Positions 36,165 through 44,827 are shown, numbered from the stretch's first letter. The stretch: 45,293 bases of DNA from Candidatus Dactylopiibacterium sp. (GCA_031119555.1 JAVHXQ010000029.1:1-45293); one strand, 5' to 3'. Notes: generated by a model from the letters alone, not told the origin. Numbers and translations are program-made.

Positions 36165-36944
36165 ATGAGTTTTGTCGAATTCGAGCAAGTCAGCCTGCGC
36201 TACACCGAGGATGGCCCCAAGGCGATCGAAGGCGTGACGCTGCATATCGAAGAAGGTGAGTTCGTCGCGGTGGTCGGCCCGTCGGGCTGTGGCAAGTCCA
36301 CGCTGATGAAGCTGGTGACGGGCCTCAAGGCGCCGTCCGAGGGCTATGTCTATGTGAATGGCCGCCAGGTGGGCGGGCCGCTGGGCATCGTCGGCATGGC
36401 CTTCCAGGCTTCCAACCTGCTGCCGTGGCGCACCACGCTCGAGAACGTGATGCTGCCGCTCGAGATCGTGGAACCCTATCGCAGCGAGTTCAAGCGCCGC
36501 CGCGCGGAGTTCGAGGCGCATGCGCGCGCGCTGATCGCGCGCGTGGGGCTGGCGGGATTCGAGGACAAGTATCCGTGGGAACTCTCGGGCGGCATGCAGC
36601 AGCGGGCCTCGATCTGCCGCGCGCTCGTGCACAAGCCGCGCCTGCTGATGCTGGATGAGCCCTTCGGCGCGCTCGACGCCTTCACGCGCGAGGAGCTCTG
36701 GTGCATGTTGCGCGACCTGTGGCAGGAGCAGCCCTTCACGGTGGTGCTGGTCACGCACGACCTGCGCGAGGCGGTCTTCCTGGCCGACACGGTGTACGTC
36801 ATGAGCAAGCGGCCCGGGCGCATCCTGCTCGAGCGCCAGATCGACCTGCCGCGCCCGCGCGACATCGATGTGACCTACAGCGATGCCTTCTCGGCCCATG
36901 TCCACGTGCTGCGCGAGGCCATCGGCCGCGTGCGGGAGAGCTGA
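36165..36944 (+). CDS. NitT/TauT-type ABC transporter ATP-binding protein
   Basis: This 259-residue ATPase has Walker A GPSGCGKST, Q-loop GMAFQASNLLPWRT, signature ELSGGMQQRASICRAL, Walker B LLMLDEPFGALD and switch VLVTHDLREAVFLAD. All key residues are present. The FGALDAFTR stretch is usual for SsuB/TauB-like proteins. The ATG at 36165 follows AGAGAGAG. It lies 115 bases after the binding protein gene and two bases before the permease gene. Confidence 0.93.
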   Translation: MSFVEFEQVSLRYTEDGPKAIEGVTLHIEEGEFVAVVGPSGCGKSTLMKLVTGLKAPSEGYVYVNGRQVGGPLGIVGMAFQASNLLPWRTTLENVMLPLEIVEPYRSEFKRRRAEFEAHARALIARVGLAGFEDKYPWELSGGMQQRASICRALVHKPRLLMLDEPFGALDAFTREELWCMLRDLWQEQPFTVVLVTHDLREAVFLADTVYVMSKRPGRILLERQIDLPRPRDIDVTYSDAFSAHVHVLREAIGRVRES

Positions 36945-36946
36945 CC

Positions 36947-37723
36947 ATGCAATTGTCGTCCCGGACCCTTACCCGCCTTGCCCCCTGGCTGCTCACGCTG
37001 TTCGTCATCGTGAGCTGGGAGGCGATCTGTCGCGGCTTCGCGATTCCTTCATTCCTGATGCCCGCGCCCAGCCAGATCGTCGATACCGGCATCGACATGG
37101 CCGCGCCCATCATGCAGCACGCCACGCACACGCTGCTGACCACGCTGGCGGGCTTCGTCGTGGCCGTCGTCTTCGGCGCGCTGCTGGGCATGCTGCTCGG
37201 TTCCTCGCGCCTGATCTACAAGGCGGTCTATCCGATGCTGGTGGGCTTCAACAGCGTGCCCAAGGTGGCCTTCGTGCCCGTGCTCGTGGTGTGGTTCGGC
37301 ATCGGCACGCTGCCGGCCATCCTCACGGCCTTCCTGATTTCCTTCTTCCCGGTGGTGGTGAACGTGGCCACCGGGCTGTCGACGCTGGAGCCCGAACTCG
37401 AGGACGTGCTGCGTTCGCTCGGCGCCTCGCGTCTGGACATCCTGCGCAAGGTGGGGCTGCCGCGCTCGATGCCGTTCTTCTTCGCGTCGCTGAAGGTCGC
37501 GATCACGCTGGCTTTCGTGGGCAGCGTGATGTCCGAGACCGTGGCCTCCAACGTGGGCGTGGGCTATCTCATGATGAGCGCGAGCTCGTCGATGAACATG
37601 CCGCTGGTGTTCGCGGGGCTGGTCGTGATCGGCATCATGGGCGTCGTCATGTACGAACTCTTCGCGCAGCTCGAGCGCCGCATCACGGGCTGGGCCAATC
37701 GCGGCCAGAACTCGGGCATGTGA
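36947..37723 (+). CDS. NitT/TauT-type ABC transporter permease
   Basis: This 258-residue membrane protein has about six membrane segments and the BPD_transp_1 coupling loop LSTLEPELEDVLRSLGASRLDILRKVGLPRSMPF, the conserved EAA region that contacts the ATPase. NSVPKVAFVPVLVVWFGIG is typical of the SsuC/TauC/ThiX branch. It starts two bases after the ATPase stop codon and completes the importer as one binding protein, one ATPase and one permease; the permease would dimerise. Confidence 0.93.
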   Translation: MQLSSRTLTRLAPWLLTLFVIVSWEAICRGFAIPSFLMPAPSQIVDTGIDMAAPIMQHATHTLLTTLAGFVVAVVFGALLGMLLGSSRLIYKAVYPMLVGFNSVPKVAFVPVLVVWFGIGTLPAILTAFLISFFPVVVNVATGLSTLEPELEDVLRSLGASRLDILRKVGLPRSMPFFFASLKVAITLAFVGSVMSETVASNVGVGYLMMSASSSMNMPLVFAGLVVIGIMGVVMYELFAQLERRITGWANRGQNSGM

Positions 37724-37730
37724 CGCGGGG

Positions 37731-37753
37731 GCGCGGGCCCGGCGGGCCCGCGC
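37731..37753. terminator. GC-rich hairpin between convergent genes
   Basis: GCGCGGGCCC pairs with GGGCCCGCGC around GGC, a perfect ten-base stem just after the permease stop codon. There is no T-run, so it is more likely an end-stabilising hairpin than a strict intrinsic terminator. Confidence 0.5.
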
Positions 37754-37784
37754 GCAGGCCGCCCCGGGGCGGGCGGCCAGGCCC

Positions 37785-38873
37785 TCAGACGAAGAGGGTC
37801 AGGGTGCCGGTCTGGCCGAACAGCCGGCTGCCGGCGATCTCGCCGGCGGCGAAGAAGCCCGCCAGCGGGATGTCGCCGAACACCTCGCGGATCATCTCCA
37901 CTTCGTCCTCGTCGCTGTCGAAGAGGATGCCGCCACGACTCGCGCAGCTGATGTACAGGCCGCCGGCGGGCGGGCGCGGGCAGGCTTCACGCAGGTCGTG
38001 CAGCATCTGCAGCAGATCGCGCCGCGCGGCGTCGGCGTCGCGCTTGAGGAACAGCAGGCTCTGCCCCCGGTTCACCGAATCGTTGATCGCGAGCCGGCCC
38101 GTGCGCACGTCGAGCGCCACGATGCGCCGCGCGGCGAACTGGCGACGATCCTTGTCGTCGTCGGTCAGCCCCACCAGCAGCATGCTCACGGCGCGACGCA
38201 GGTCGGCCCCGAGCACGGGGCCGGCGGCCTCGCGGAAGACTTCCGTGGCGGGGCGCCCGTCGATGCGTTCGATGAGCGTGTCCTGCGCGTCGGTGATGTG
38301 CCAGCTGCCGGGCAGCGGCAGGCATCCTTGCGAGACGCCCGTGAGGACCTGGATGCGGTCGTTGAAGGCCACGCCGGAAAGCCCGCCCGTGAGTGGCGCG
38401 GCGGCCACGTGCCAGGCTTGCTGGCGCGCGCTGGCGAGCCCGCCGGCAAGCCCGCCGCCGCGGATCTTGTGGCTCATGTCGGCCACGAGTTCGCTCATGT
38501 CGGGCGTTTGCGGGTCGCCGTGAACGAGCGCGGCGTAGGCCGAGAAATCGCGCGGCAAGGGTTTGCGGCCGGAGAACACGCGGAAGCTGTCGAGCGGGAA
38601 CGCGCCCAGCATCAGCGACAGCGCGGGCGCATCGAGGGCTGCGCCTTCGCGCCCGAGCACGCCGACGGCGGTGGCGCCGACCCATTCCTGCACGCCGGTG
38701 TGCTGGCGCAGGCGCGCGAGGATGCTTTCGAGCGCGAAACTGAAGTGATCCGAGACGTAGATGAAGCCGAGATTGGCCTGAGGCAGGCGCGGCAGGCTGG
38801 CGAGCGCGCCCTGGAGCGCGTCTTCCCAACCCGAGGCGCTGGCCCAGGCGCTGGCGAAGCGGGGTGAATTCAT
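37785..38873 (-). CDS. FIST domain sensory protein
   Basis: This 362-residue cytoplasmic protein has the FIST-N and FIST-C domains: LGFIYVSDHFSFALESILARLRQHTGVQEWVGATAVGVLG in the first part, and REACPRPPAGGLYISCASRGG with VFGDIPLAGFFAAGEIAGSRLFGQTGTLTLFV in the second. FIST domains are thought to bind small ligands such as amino acids and to work in signal transduction. It carries no output domain itself. Its ATG overlaps the stop codon of the phaM-like gene (ATGA), so the two are co-translated. Confidence 0.85.
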   Translation of the reverse strand: MNSPRFASAWASASGWEDALQGALASLPRLPQANLGFIYVSDHFSFALESILARLRQHTGVQEWVGATAVGVLGREGAALDAPALSLMLGAFPLDSFRVFSGRKPLPRDFSAYAALVHGDPQTPDMSELVADMSHKIRGGGLAGGLASARQQAWHVAAAPLTGGLSGVAFNDRIQVLTGVSQGCLPLPGSWHITDAQDTLIERIDGRPATEVFREAAGPVLGADLRRAVSMLLVGLTDDDKDRRQFAARRIVALDVRTGRLAINDSVNRGQSLLFLKRDADAARRDLLQMLHDLREACPRPPAGGLYISCASRGGILFDSDEDEVEMIREVFGDIPLAGFFAAGEIAGSRLFGQTGTLTLFV

Positions 38874-39256
38874 GTTTTCCTGCTGTGTGCGGCGGGGTCG
38901 GGCGCCGGGTCGGCGTCCGGTGTGGCGCCGGGGGTGCCCGGCGCGGAGAAAGGCCAGCCCCATTGTGCCGGATTCGTGAAGGCCGCGGCCGCCTCGCCGG
39001 ACGTGGCGCTGCGGTTCATGGCCTGCATGGCGGCGAGCGTGGCGCGCTGGACCTCCAGGCCCTGGATGGTCATCTGGAGCATGCCGAGGTTCATCTTGAG
39101 CCAGCCTTCGACGGCCTGCAGATCCTTGATGCGCCGCTCGAGCTCGGCCACGTCCAGCGTGGGGGTGATCGCTCCGGGCAAGCCGAAGCCGACGTTTGCC
39201 CACATCTTGCGGATGAAATCGAAGCCGTCGTCCGGCGTGCTGTCAGCTTGGCTCAT
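38870..39256 (-). CDS. phaM: PhaM-family PHA granule regulatory protein
   Basis: This 128-residue protein carries the conserved core of PhaM proteins in Burkholderiales: PGAITPTLDVAELERRIKDLQAVEGWLKMNLGMLQMTIQGLEVQRATL. In Ralstonia eutropha PhaM links PHA synthase, granules and DNA. The Pro/Ala-rich tail after residue 95 is shorter than the Lys/Ala-rich DNA-binding tail of the Ralstonia protein and lacks its lysines, so DNA binding may be lost. GGAG is seven bases before the ATG. It overlaps the FIST gene start by four bases. Confidence 0.82.
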   Translation of the reverse strand: MSQADSTPDDGFDFIRKMWANVGFGLPGAITPTLDVAELERRIKDLQAVEGWLKMNLGMLQMTIQGLEVQRATLAAMQAMNRSATSGEAAAAFTNPAQWGWPFSAPGTPGATPDADPAPDPAAHSRKT

Positions 39257-39284
39257 CGTGATGCTCCAGGTGGGTACGTTGGAA

Positions 39285-41228
39285 TCATAGCGCCTCGTCG
39301 CCCGCGCGGGCGGCGGCTTGCTCGTTGAAGGCGCGCCGGGCGAAGAGGTGCCCCAGCGCCACGCGCAGGCGCGCGGGCCGTACCGGCTTGTGCAGCAGCG
39401 GGACGGCGCGCGCGGTGGCTTCCTGCAGCGTCTCGGGGCCGGTGTCGCCCGACAGCAGCAGGGCCGGCAGACCGGGACCGAAGCGCTCGCGCAGCAGCGT
39501 GATGATGTCCAGCCCGGTGTGCGGGCCGGGCAGGCGGTAATCGGTGATGAGGACCTCGGGCGTGACTTCGAGTTCCGCCAGCCCGGCGAGCAGGCCGTCT
39601 AGCCCGTCGCTCGCGACGACGAAACAGCCCCACGCGCGCAGCAGGCCGGCGAGGCTTTCCTGGGCGAGCGCGTCGTCGTCGATGAGGGCGATCACGCGGC
39701 CGAGGAAATCCTGTTCGGCGGGCTGGGGGTCGGGCGCCTGCGCGCGCGCCTGGGCGAGCGGGGCCATGACGGCGAACACCGAGCCGCAGCCGGGCGCGGA
39801 GCGCAGCGTGATGGGGTGGTAGAGCAGGTCGGCGAGGCGGCGCACGATCGCCAGGCCCAGACCCAGGCCCTTGGAGCGGTCGCGCGCGGGGTTGTGGAGC
39901 TGCACGAATTCGACGAACACGTTGGCCTGCTCGTCGGGCGCAATGCCCAGGCCGCTGTCGCGGACCTCGACCTGCACGTTGGGACCGCGCTGGCGCGCCA
40001 CGATGAGGATGCCGCCGGAGGGCGTGTAGCGCAGCGCGTTGCCGACGAGGTTGAGCAGGATGCGCTCGAAGAGCAGGGGGTCGCTGTGGATCCAGAGATC
40101 GGTCGGTCGCACGCGCAGGCGCAGGCCCCGCTCGCGCGCGGCATGCAGGTAATCGTTGCCGAGGCGTTCGAAGAGCGGCCCGAGCGGAAATGCGGAGGGC
40201 GCGGCGGTGACCACGCCGGCGTCGAGCTTGGAGATGTCGAGCAGGCTGTCGAGCAGGTTCTCCATGGCCTCGGCCGAGGCCGCGATGCGCCCGATGAGCA
40301 GGTGGGTATCGGGCGAATGCTCCTTGCGCGACAGGTCCGCGATGAACAGCCCGAGCGCATGCATGGGCTGGCGCAGGTCATGGCTGGCGGCCGCCAGGAA
40401 GCGCGACTTGGCGAGGTTGGCGCGCTCGGCTTCCTCGGTGCGCTCGCGCAGCTGCAGCGTGGCGTCGGCGATGCGGCCTTCGAGGTTGCCCCGCGCGACC
40501 GCAAGGTGCGCGGCCATCTCGTTGACGCCTTCGGCCAGCGCCTTGAGCGAGCCGCCGCCTTCGATGGGCACGCGCGTGCCCAGCCGGCCGCGCCCGATCT
40601 CGGCCATGGCTTCGGCGATGCGCTGGATGGGCCGCGTGACGGAGCGGCTCATGAAGACGGCCAGCGCGGTGCTGCCCGCCAGCACCAGCAGCAGGGTGGC
40701 CAGCGCCGTCGCGATCTGGTTGAGCTTGCGGTTCTCCAGCGTCTCGCGCGAGATCAGCACCACCACTTCGCCCAGCGAGCCGCTCTGCAGCGCGGCGGCG
40801 TCGGTGAGTGTGTAGGGATCGTCGGGGGCGAGGCTGTAGAAGACGGGCTCGACGATGCGCATCATCTGGCTGGAGACGGCCTGGACTTCTTCGTTGTCGT
40901 CCGGGCCCGTGCCCGCGGGGTGCACGCGCAGCCCGGAAACCGCCATCAGGGTGCCGTCCCGGTCGTAGATCGCCACGCCATAGAGATCCGCCGAGGACAG
41001 CGCGGAGGTGGCCAGCCGCTGCAGCAGATCGCGATTGCCGGAGAACAGGCCGTACTCGGCGCTCGCCGAAATCTGGCGAGCCAGCGCGCGGCCACGCTGG
41101 GCCAGCGCGTCTTCAAGATCGATGAGGCGTGAGAACGTCAGGAAGCCCGTCAACAGGAAGCCCAGCACGACGGTGGGCACGAGGGCGACAAACAGCACTC
41201 GGGTGCGGACGTCCCAGCTCAATCTCAT
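39285..41228 (-). CDS. Hybrid sensor histidine kinase with receiver domain
   Basis: This 647-residue protein has two membrane helices (about 12-32 and 170-190) flanking a periplasmic sensor of about 135 residues. HAMP follows (about 190-245: FMSRSVTRPIQRIAEAMAEIGRG), then a HisKA domain with the phospho-accepting His in SHDLRQPMHALGLF (His about 283). The ATPase domain has NLVGNALRYTP, DSGLGIAPDEQ and GLGLGLAIV. A C-terminal receiver shows LIDDDALAQES, phospho-Asp in LITDYRLPG and the Lys in LHKPVRP. The ATG overlaps the upstream binding protein stop codon by four bases, so that protein is likely its sensory partner. Confidence 0.92.
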   Translation of the reverse strand: MRLSWDVRTRVLFVALVPTVVLGFLLTGFLTFSRLIDLEDALAQRGRALARQISASAEYGLFSGNRDLLQRLATSALSSADLYGVAIYDRDGTLMAVSGLRVHPAGTGPDDNEEVQAVSSQMMRIVEPVFYSLAPDDPYTLTDAAALQSGSLGEVVVLISRETLENRKLNQIATALATLLLVLAGSTALAVFMSRSVTRPIQRIAEAMAEIGRGRLGTRVPIEGGGSLKALAEGVNEMAAHLAVARGNLEGRIADATLQLRERTEEAERANLAKSRFLAAASHDLRQPMHALGLFIADLSRKEHSPDTHLLIGRIAASAEAMENLLDSLLDISKLDAGVVTAAPSAFPLGPLFERLGNDYLHAARERGLRLRVRPTDLWIHSDPLLFERILLNLVGNALRYTPSGGILIVARQRGPNVQVEVRDSGLGIAPDEQANVFVEFVQLHNPARDRSKGLGLGLAIVRRLADLLYHPITLRSAPGCGSVFAVMAPLAQARAQAPDPQPAEQDFLGRVIALIDDDALAQESLAGLLRAWGCFVVASDGLDGLLAGLAELEVTPEVLITDYRLPGPHTGLDIITLLRERFGPGLPALLLSGDTGPETLQEATARAVPLLHKPVRPARLRVALGHLFARRAFNEQAAARAGDEAL

Positions 41229-42127
41229 GGAGGCTGCTCCTGACTTTCAATGCGTTCGCGCAGGATGTTTTCGTCATCCAGCTGCAGTTCCAGCGCGCGG
41301 GCGACCCGGCCGTTGACGCCGACCGAGAACTCGCGCGGGTACTGCATGCCGGCAGGGGGTTTGCCCGCCAGCGCGTCACGCGCCAGCGCCACGCTCTGGC
41401 GGGCGATCTGTTCGGGTGAAGAATACAGCGCAACCACGGCGCCGGCATTCACATAGGCAGGGGAGAAGCCTACCACCGGAATCTTGCGCCGGAAGGCGCT
41501 CAGAAGGATCGCGGGGATGGTGCGGGCATTGAAGACGTGGGTGTCCGGCGTGGCGAGCAGCAGGCTGGCATCGCCCACCACGCGCTGCAGGGCAGGGAAC
41601 AGGGCGTCCTCGTCGCGCACCGCGGCGTCATGCACGCGCAGCCCGGCTTCGCGTGCCGCGCGCGCGAGCGCCTGCACGGTGTCCTGGCTGTCCGCGCCGC
41701 TGAGCAGGCCGATGCCGTGGACGTCAGGAAAGGTGGTGCGCACGAGGCGGATGTAGCGCGCGGCGGGCTGGTCGATGAGGACCCCCCCCTTGAGGGGGAG
41801 CCGGCGCGCGACGCGTTCGTAGCTGGGCCGCGTGACGAGCGCCAGCAGGATTTCGGCGTCCGCCGGCAGCGGCGTGGTCAGGAGCGCGTCGGCCGCGCGC
41901 GAGCCCACGGCGATCACCAGCCGCGTGTCGGCGGGCAAAGCCGGGGTGAGCGGGTCCGGATAGCGCAGCACGAGGGCGTGCGCCGGGTCGCGGAAGTGCT
42001 CCGCGAAGGCGCGCACGAAAGCCTCGTAGGCCGGGGCACGCTCGCTGAGGGAGAGCACCACCGTGGCCCCCCACGTGCCCGAGCACAGCACCGCGAGTGC
42101 CAGGCCCGCCAGCAGGCGCAGAATCAT
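41225..42127 (-). CDS. Periplasmic ABC-type binding protein paired with the histidine kinase
   Basis: This 300-residue protein has a signal peptide (MILRLLAGLALAVLCSG, cleavage after WGA near residue 21). Its type 1 periplasmic binding fold resembles ABC_sub_bind proteins (DTRLVIAVGSRAADALL, RPSYERVARRLPLKGGVLIDQPAARYIRLVRTTFPD, IPVVGFSPAYVNAGAVVALYSSPEQIARQ, REFSVGVNGRVARAL). There is no transport gene with it. It is translationally coupled to the hybrid kinase gene, an arrangement in which the binding protein presents a ligand to the kinase sensor. It is divergent from the response regulator gene. Confidence 0.85.
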   Translation of the reverse strand: MILRLLAGLALAVLCSGTWGATVVLSLSERAPAYEAFVRAFAEHFRDPAHALVLRYPDPLTPALPADTRLVIAVGSRAADALLTTPLPADAEILLALVTRPSYERVARRLPLKGGVLIDQPAARYIRLVRTTFPDVHGIGLLSGADSQDTVQALARAAREAGLRVHDAAVRDEDALFPALQRVVGDASLLLATPDTHVFNARTIPAILLSAFRRKIPVVGFSPAYVNAGAVVALYSSPEQIARQSVALARDALAGKPPAGMQYPREFSVGVNGRVARALELQLDDENILRERIESQEQPP

Positions 42128-42249
42128 CGGAAAGCCGCGCAGCGGGCGCAGGCGGGTGTTAGCGGGAACATCTTTTCACGCGGAAAGACCAGTTAACAGA
42201 TGCGAAAAGGCCGTCGGACGGCTGGACTTGTTATCTCATCGGGATACGA

Positions 42250-42273
42250 CAAGCTCAAGGATACAAGAGCTTG
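42250..42273. promoter_or_regulatory. 24-base inverted repeat upstream of kinase and regulator genes
   Basis: CAAGCTC (42250-42256) and GAGCTTG (42267-42273) form a perfect inverted repeat with a ten-base spacer. GGATAC occurs both inside the spacer (42259-42264) and just before it (42242-42247). The site is centred between the divergent genes, 123 bases from the binding protein and 139 from the response regulator. It is a strong candidate binding site for the LuxR-type regulator. Confidence 0.5.
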
Positions 42274-42411
42274 CGTTCTTTCTACCCTCCGTGCGGCGCC
42301 TCAAAACAGCTGTCCAGTCGGGTAAGTTTGACGCTGATCGAAGAAGGGATTCCACGCAACTGGCATAAACTACCGAATTAATCAAAAACGCCAAAATTGG
42401 CAAGGTGTTTC

Positions 42412-43068
42412 ATGGAGTCGAGTCGCGTCCTGGTGATTGAGGATCATGTGCTGGTGCGGGAGGCGCTGGTGCGCGCTCTTGAGCAACTCGACATGGTGTG
42501 TCAGGCGGATCAGGCCGGAACCGCCTCGGAGGCCATGCGGCTGGTGGACGCCGGGCAGGCTTATGCGCTGGTGCTCGTCGACCTGATGTTGCCGGACATG
42601 AGCGGTTTTTCCTTGCTGTCGGTGCTCGCGCAGCGCTATCCGCGCACGCCGGTGGTCGTGGTGTCCGCGCTCTCCGACGAAGCCTCGGTGCGCCGGGCCC
42701 TGAAGGCGGGGGCCGCGGGCTTCATTTCAAAGGCGCTGTCGTCGGGCGAGCTGATCCGGGCCATCGAATGCGTGCTGCGCGGCGAACTCGTCACGCCGGC
42801 GCTGGATCAGACGGGGCAGGTGACGCCGGCGCGCGCCGGCCGCCGCCGCAGCATCGAGTCGCTGTCTGCGCAGCATGGCCTCACGACGGCGCAGACCCGC
42901 GTCATGGAACTCATGCTGGAAGGACGGACGAACCGCGAGATCGCCGAGCTGCTGGGTCTCGCGGAAGGCACCGTGAAGGTGCACTGCTCGGCGATCCTGC
43001 GTGCCCTGGGCGTGTCGAACCGCGCGCAGGCGCTCGTGGTGCTGGCCCGCCAGGGGTTGCGCGCCTGA
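42412..43068 (+). CDS. LuxR/NarL-type response regulator
   Basis: This 218-residue regulator has a receiver domain (SRVLVIEDHVLVREALVRAL; phospho-Asp in VLVDLMLPDMSG; Lys in GFISKALSS) and a LuxR helix-turn-helix (LTTAQTRVMELMLEGRTNREIAELLGLAEGTVKVHCSAILRALGVSNRAQA). ATG 42412 is preferred over an upstream in-frame TTG (42397) because AAGG is at proper distance. It lies divergent from the binding-protein/hybrid-kinase operon and is its probable partner. Confidence 0.93.
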   Translation: MESSRVLVIEDHVLVREALVRALEQLDMVCQADQAGTASEAMRLVDAGQAYALVLVDLMLPDMSGFSLLSVLAQRYPRTPVVVVSALSDEASVRRALKAGAAGFISKALSSGELIRAIECVLRGELVTPALDQTGQVTPARAGRRRSIESLSAQHGLTTAQTRVMELMLEGRTNREIAELLGLAEGTVKVHCSAILRALGVSNRAQALVVLARQGLRA

Positions 43069-43096
43069 GCGCGACCCGCCGGCCGGGCCGCGAGGC

Positions 43097-43789
43097 TCAG
43101 GCGCCGGCTTTTTCCCGCGCGGCCACCACCCGGGTCATGCGGGCCGCGGCGCCCAGCGCCGTGCGTTCGGCCGGCAGTGGCGCGCCGTCGAGTTCGAGAA
43201 GGCCGACCAGATAGCGCGCGACCGCGCGGCAGGCGCTCGACAGCGCGGTGGGCAGGCTCTCGGGCAGCGGGTCCTGCAACAGTTGCTTGGACGCCGACAG
43301 CGCGAAGACGGGTGCCAGGATGCGTCCGTGCAGAGGCTCGGGCGCGCTTTCGAGCAGCCGCACGGAGGCCTTGAACTGCCAGGGGTTGCTGGGCCATTGC
43401 GAAGGCAGCGCCAGCGCATGCGGCATGCGCTCTAGGTCGCGGCAGACCACGCGCAGGTCTTCGGCGGAATCACGGAAGGGCAGCAGCACGAGATCCGACT
43501 CGGCGTGCAGGCCGTCGTCGGTCTGCATCTGATTGGCGCCGCCGTCGACGACGCCGATCCAGTCTTCCCGGCTCTTCAGTGCCTGGATGATGCGCGCGCG
43601 CGCCGGTGCCTCGCGGCCGTCCGCATACACATAAGGCAGCGTGCCGGGGCGCGGCGCCTCGCGCCCGCCATCGGTCATCACGTAAGCGGCACGATGCCCA
43701 AGCAGGCCCAGGCCGTAACACAGCATGTGGGAAAGCGTGGTCTTGCCGCTGCCGCCCTTGCTGCCGAGCAGGGAAACGATATAAGCCAT
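43097..43789 (-). CDS. Orphan ParA-family ATPase
   Basis: This 230-residue protein begins with IVSLLGSKGGSGKTTLSHML, the deviant Walker A motif (KGGxGKT) of ParA/MinD ATPases with the signature Lys near the start. The Walker A-prime Asp is in YVMTDGGREAP, and Walker B is shifted to WIGVVDGGANQM. DLVLLPFRDSAEDLRVV resembles the ParA region after Walker B. It is shorter and more divergent than true ParA and has no ParB or centromere genes nearby. It may position a membrane or cell-envelope complex. It is encoded next to a membrane methyltransferase on the same strand, 83 bases apart. Confidence 0.8.
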   Translation of the reverse strand: MAYIVSLLGSKGGSGKTTLSHMLCYGLGLLGHRAAYVMTDGGREAPRPGTLPYVYADGREAPARARIIQALKSREDWIGVVDGGANQMQTDDGLHAESDLVLLPFRDSAEDLRVVCRDLERMPHALALPSQWPSNPWQFKASVRLLESAPEPLHGRILAPVFALSASKQLLQDPLPESLPTALSSACRAVARYLVGLLELDGAPLPAERTALGAAARMTRVVAAREKAGA

Positions 43790-43872
43790 GAAAGGATGCT
43801 CCGGAGGAACCGCAGTGTAAGCCGAGAGGGCCCATGTCGGGAGCATGAGGGCGTGCTGCCGCCCGCGAATTC

Positions 43873-44667
43873 TCAAACAGATGTGCTTTTCTGCGCCGTA
43901 TCCGCATGACGGCCGCCGGTGCGGGGCGTGACGCGATAGCAATACAGGCGGGTATGGCGCTTGTCGTCTACCTGGATGATGCGTTCCGGCTCGACGCCGG
44001 GAACCTCGAACGTGTTGGAAACCAGCAGCGTGCCCGCGCGCATCTCGCGCAGCGCCTTGCGCCAGAGCATGCGCATGGGCACGGGTGAAAGGAACGCATA
44101 GACGATGTCGTAGCCGCTCAGGTCGTGCTGCCAGAAGTCCTCGCGCTGCATCCGCACGTTGGCCTGACCGCGCGTGCGCAGCGACGACACCAGATAAGGC
44201 ACGGGCGCCGTCTCGATTCCCCGGATCTGCCACTGCGGCCGCAGGCGGGCGAGCCGCCGCACGAAACTGCCCGTGCCGCTGCCGACGTCCAGCACGCGTT
44301 GTGACGCGCGCACCGGCAGGCTGGCCGCCAGGCGGTGCACCGTCACATGATTGGAAAGAAAGAGTGGAACCTGGGTGCGGAAGGTCGACCAATAGACGCC
44401 CGCCAGCCCGGCGAAGGCCAGCCCATAGATCCAGCCGGGTAGCCCGGCGGTCCGGGCGATGACGAGCGCGGGGCAGAACGCCAGGTGGATGAGCACCCAC
44501 CAGCGCGCGGAGCGCAGCAACGTGGCGAAGGCGGCGGCGAGCACGCCCTGCAGGGCGGCCAGGGCGATCAGGGGCAGCGCGGCAAGGAGGCCGCTCTGAC
44601 CGATCGAATAGAGCGCAAGGAAGGCGGCGGCCTGGGCGAGCAGGGCCTTGACGAGGTGGGCAGGCAT
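43873..44667 (-). CDS. Membrane-anchored class I methyltransferase (FAM173-like)
   Basis: This 264-residue protein has three to four N-terminal hydrophobic segments (LVKALLAQAAAFLALYSIGQ, LLAALPLIALAALQGVLAAAFATLL, WWVLIHLAFCPALV and GWIYGLAFAGLAGVYWS). A SAM-binding domain follows with RVLDVGSGTGSFVRRLARL and GIETAPVPYLVSS. The later part, DFWQHDLSGYDIVYAFLSPVPM and TLLVSNTFEVPGVEP, resembles the FAM173/ATPSCKMT group of lysine methyltransferases, which modify ATP synthase subunit c in mitochondria. A membrane protein substrate is thus plausible, though unproven. ATG 44665-44667 gives the first helix a short cytoplasmic lead. Confidence 0.75.
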   Translation of the reverse strand: MPAHLVKALLAQAAAFLALYSIGQSGLLAALPLIALAALQGVLAAAFATLLRSARWWVLIHLAFCPALVIARTAGLPGWIYGLAFAGLAGVYWSTFRTQVPLFLSNHVTVHRLAASLPVRASQRVLDVGSGTGSFVRRLARLRPQWQIRGIETAPVPYLVSSLRTRGQANVRMQREDFWQHDLSGYDIVYAFLSPVPMRMLWRKALREMRAGTLLVSNTFEVPGVEPERIIQVDDKRHTRLYCYRVTPRTGGRHADTAQKSTSV

Positions 44668-44827
44668 GCGCGACGTCCGCGTGGGTCGGGAGCGCAGCAT
44701 AGCAGCGCTGATGCATCGGGGGCGCCATGAAGGGGCAAGGCCGCTGGGGGCGCCCGGGCGCATTCACTCATCTTATTGCCGGCGGCCCGTGATGCGGTGG
44801 AGGTTCGCATTTTTCTGAAGAAAGCCC

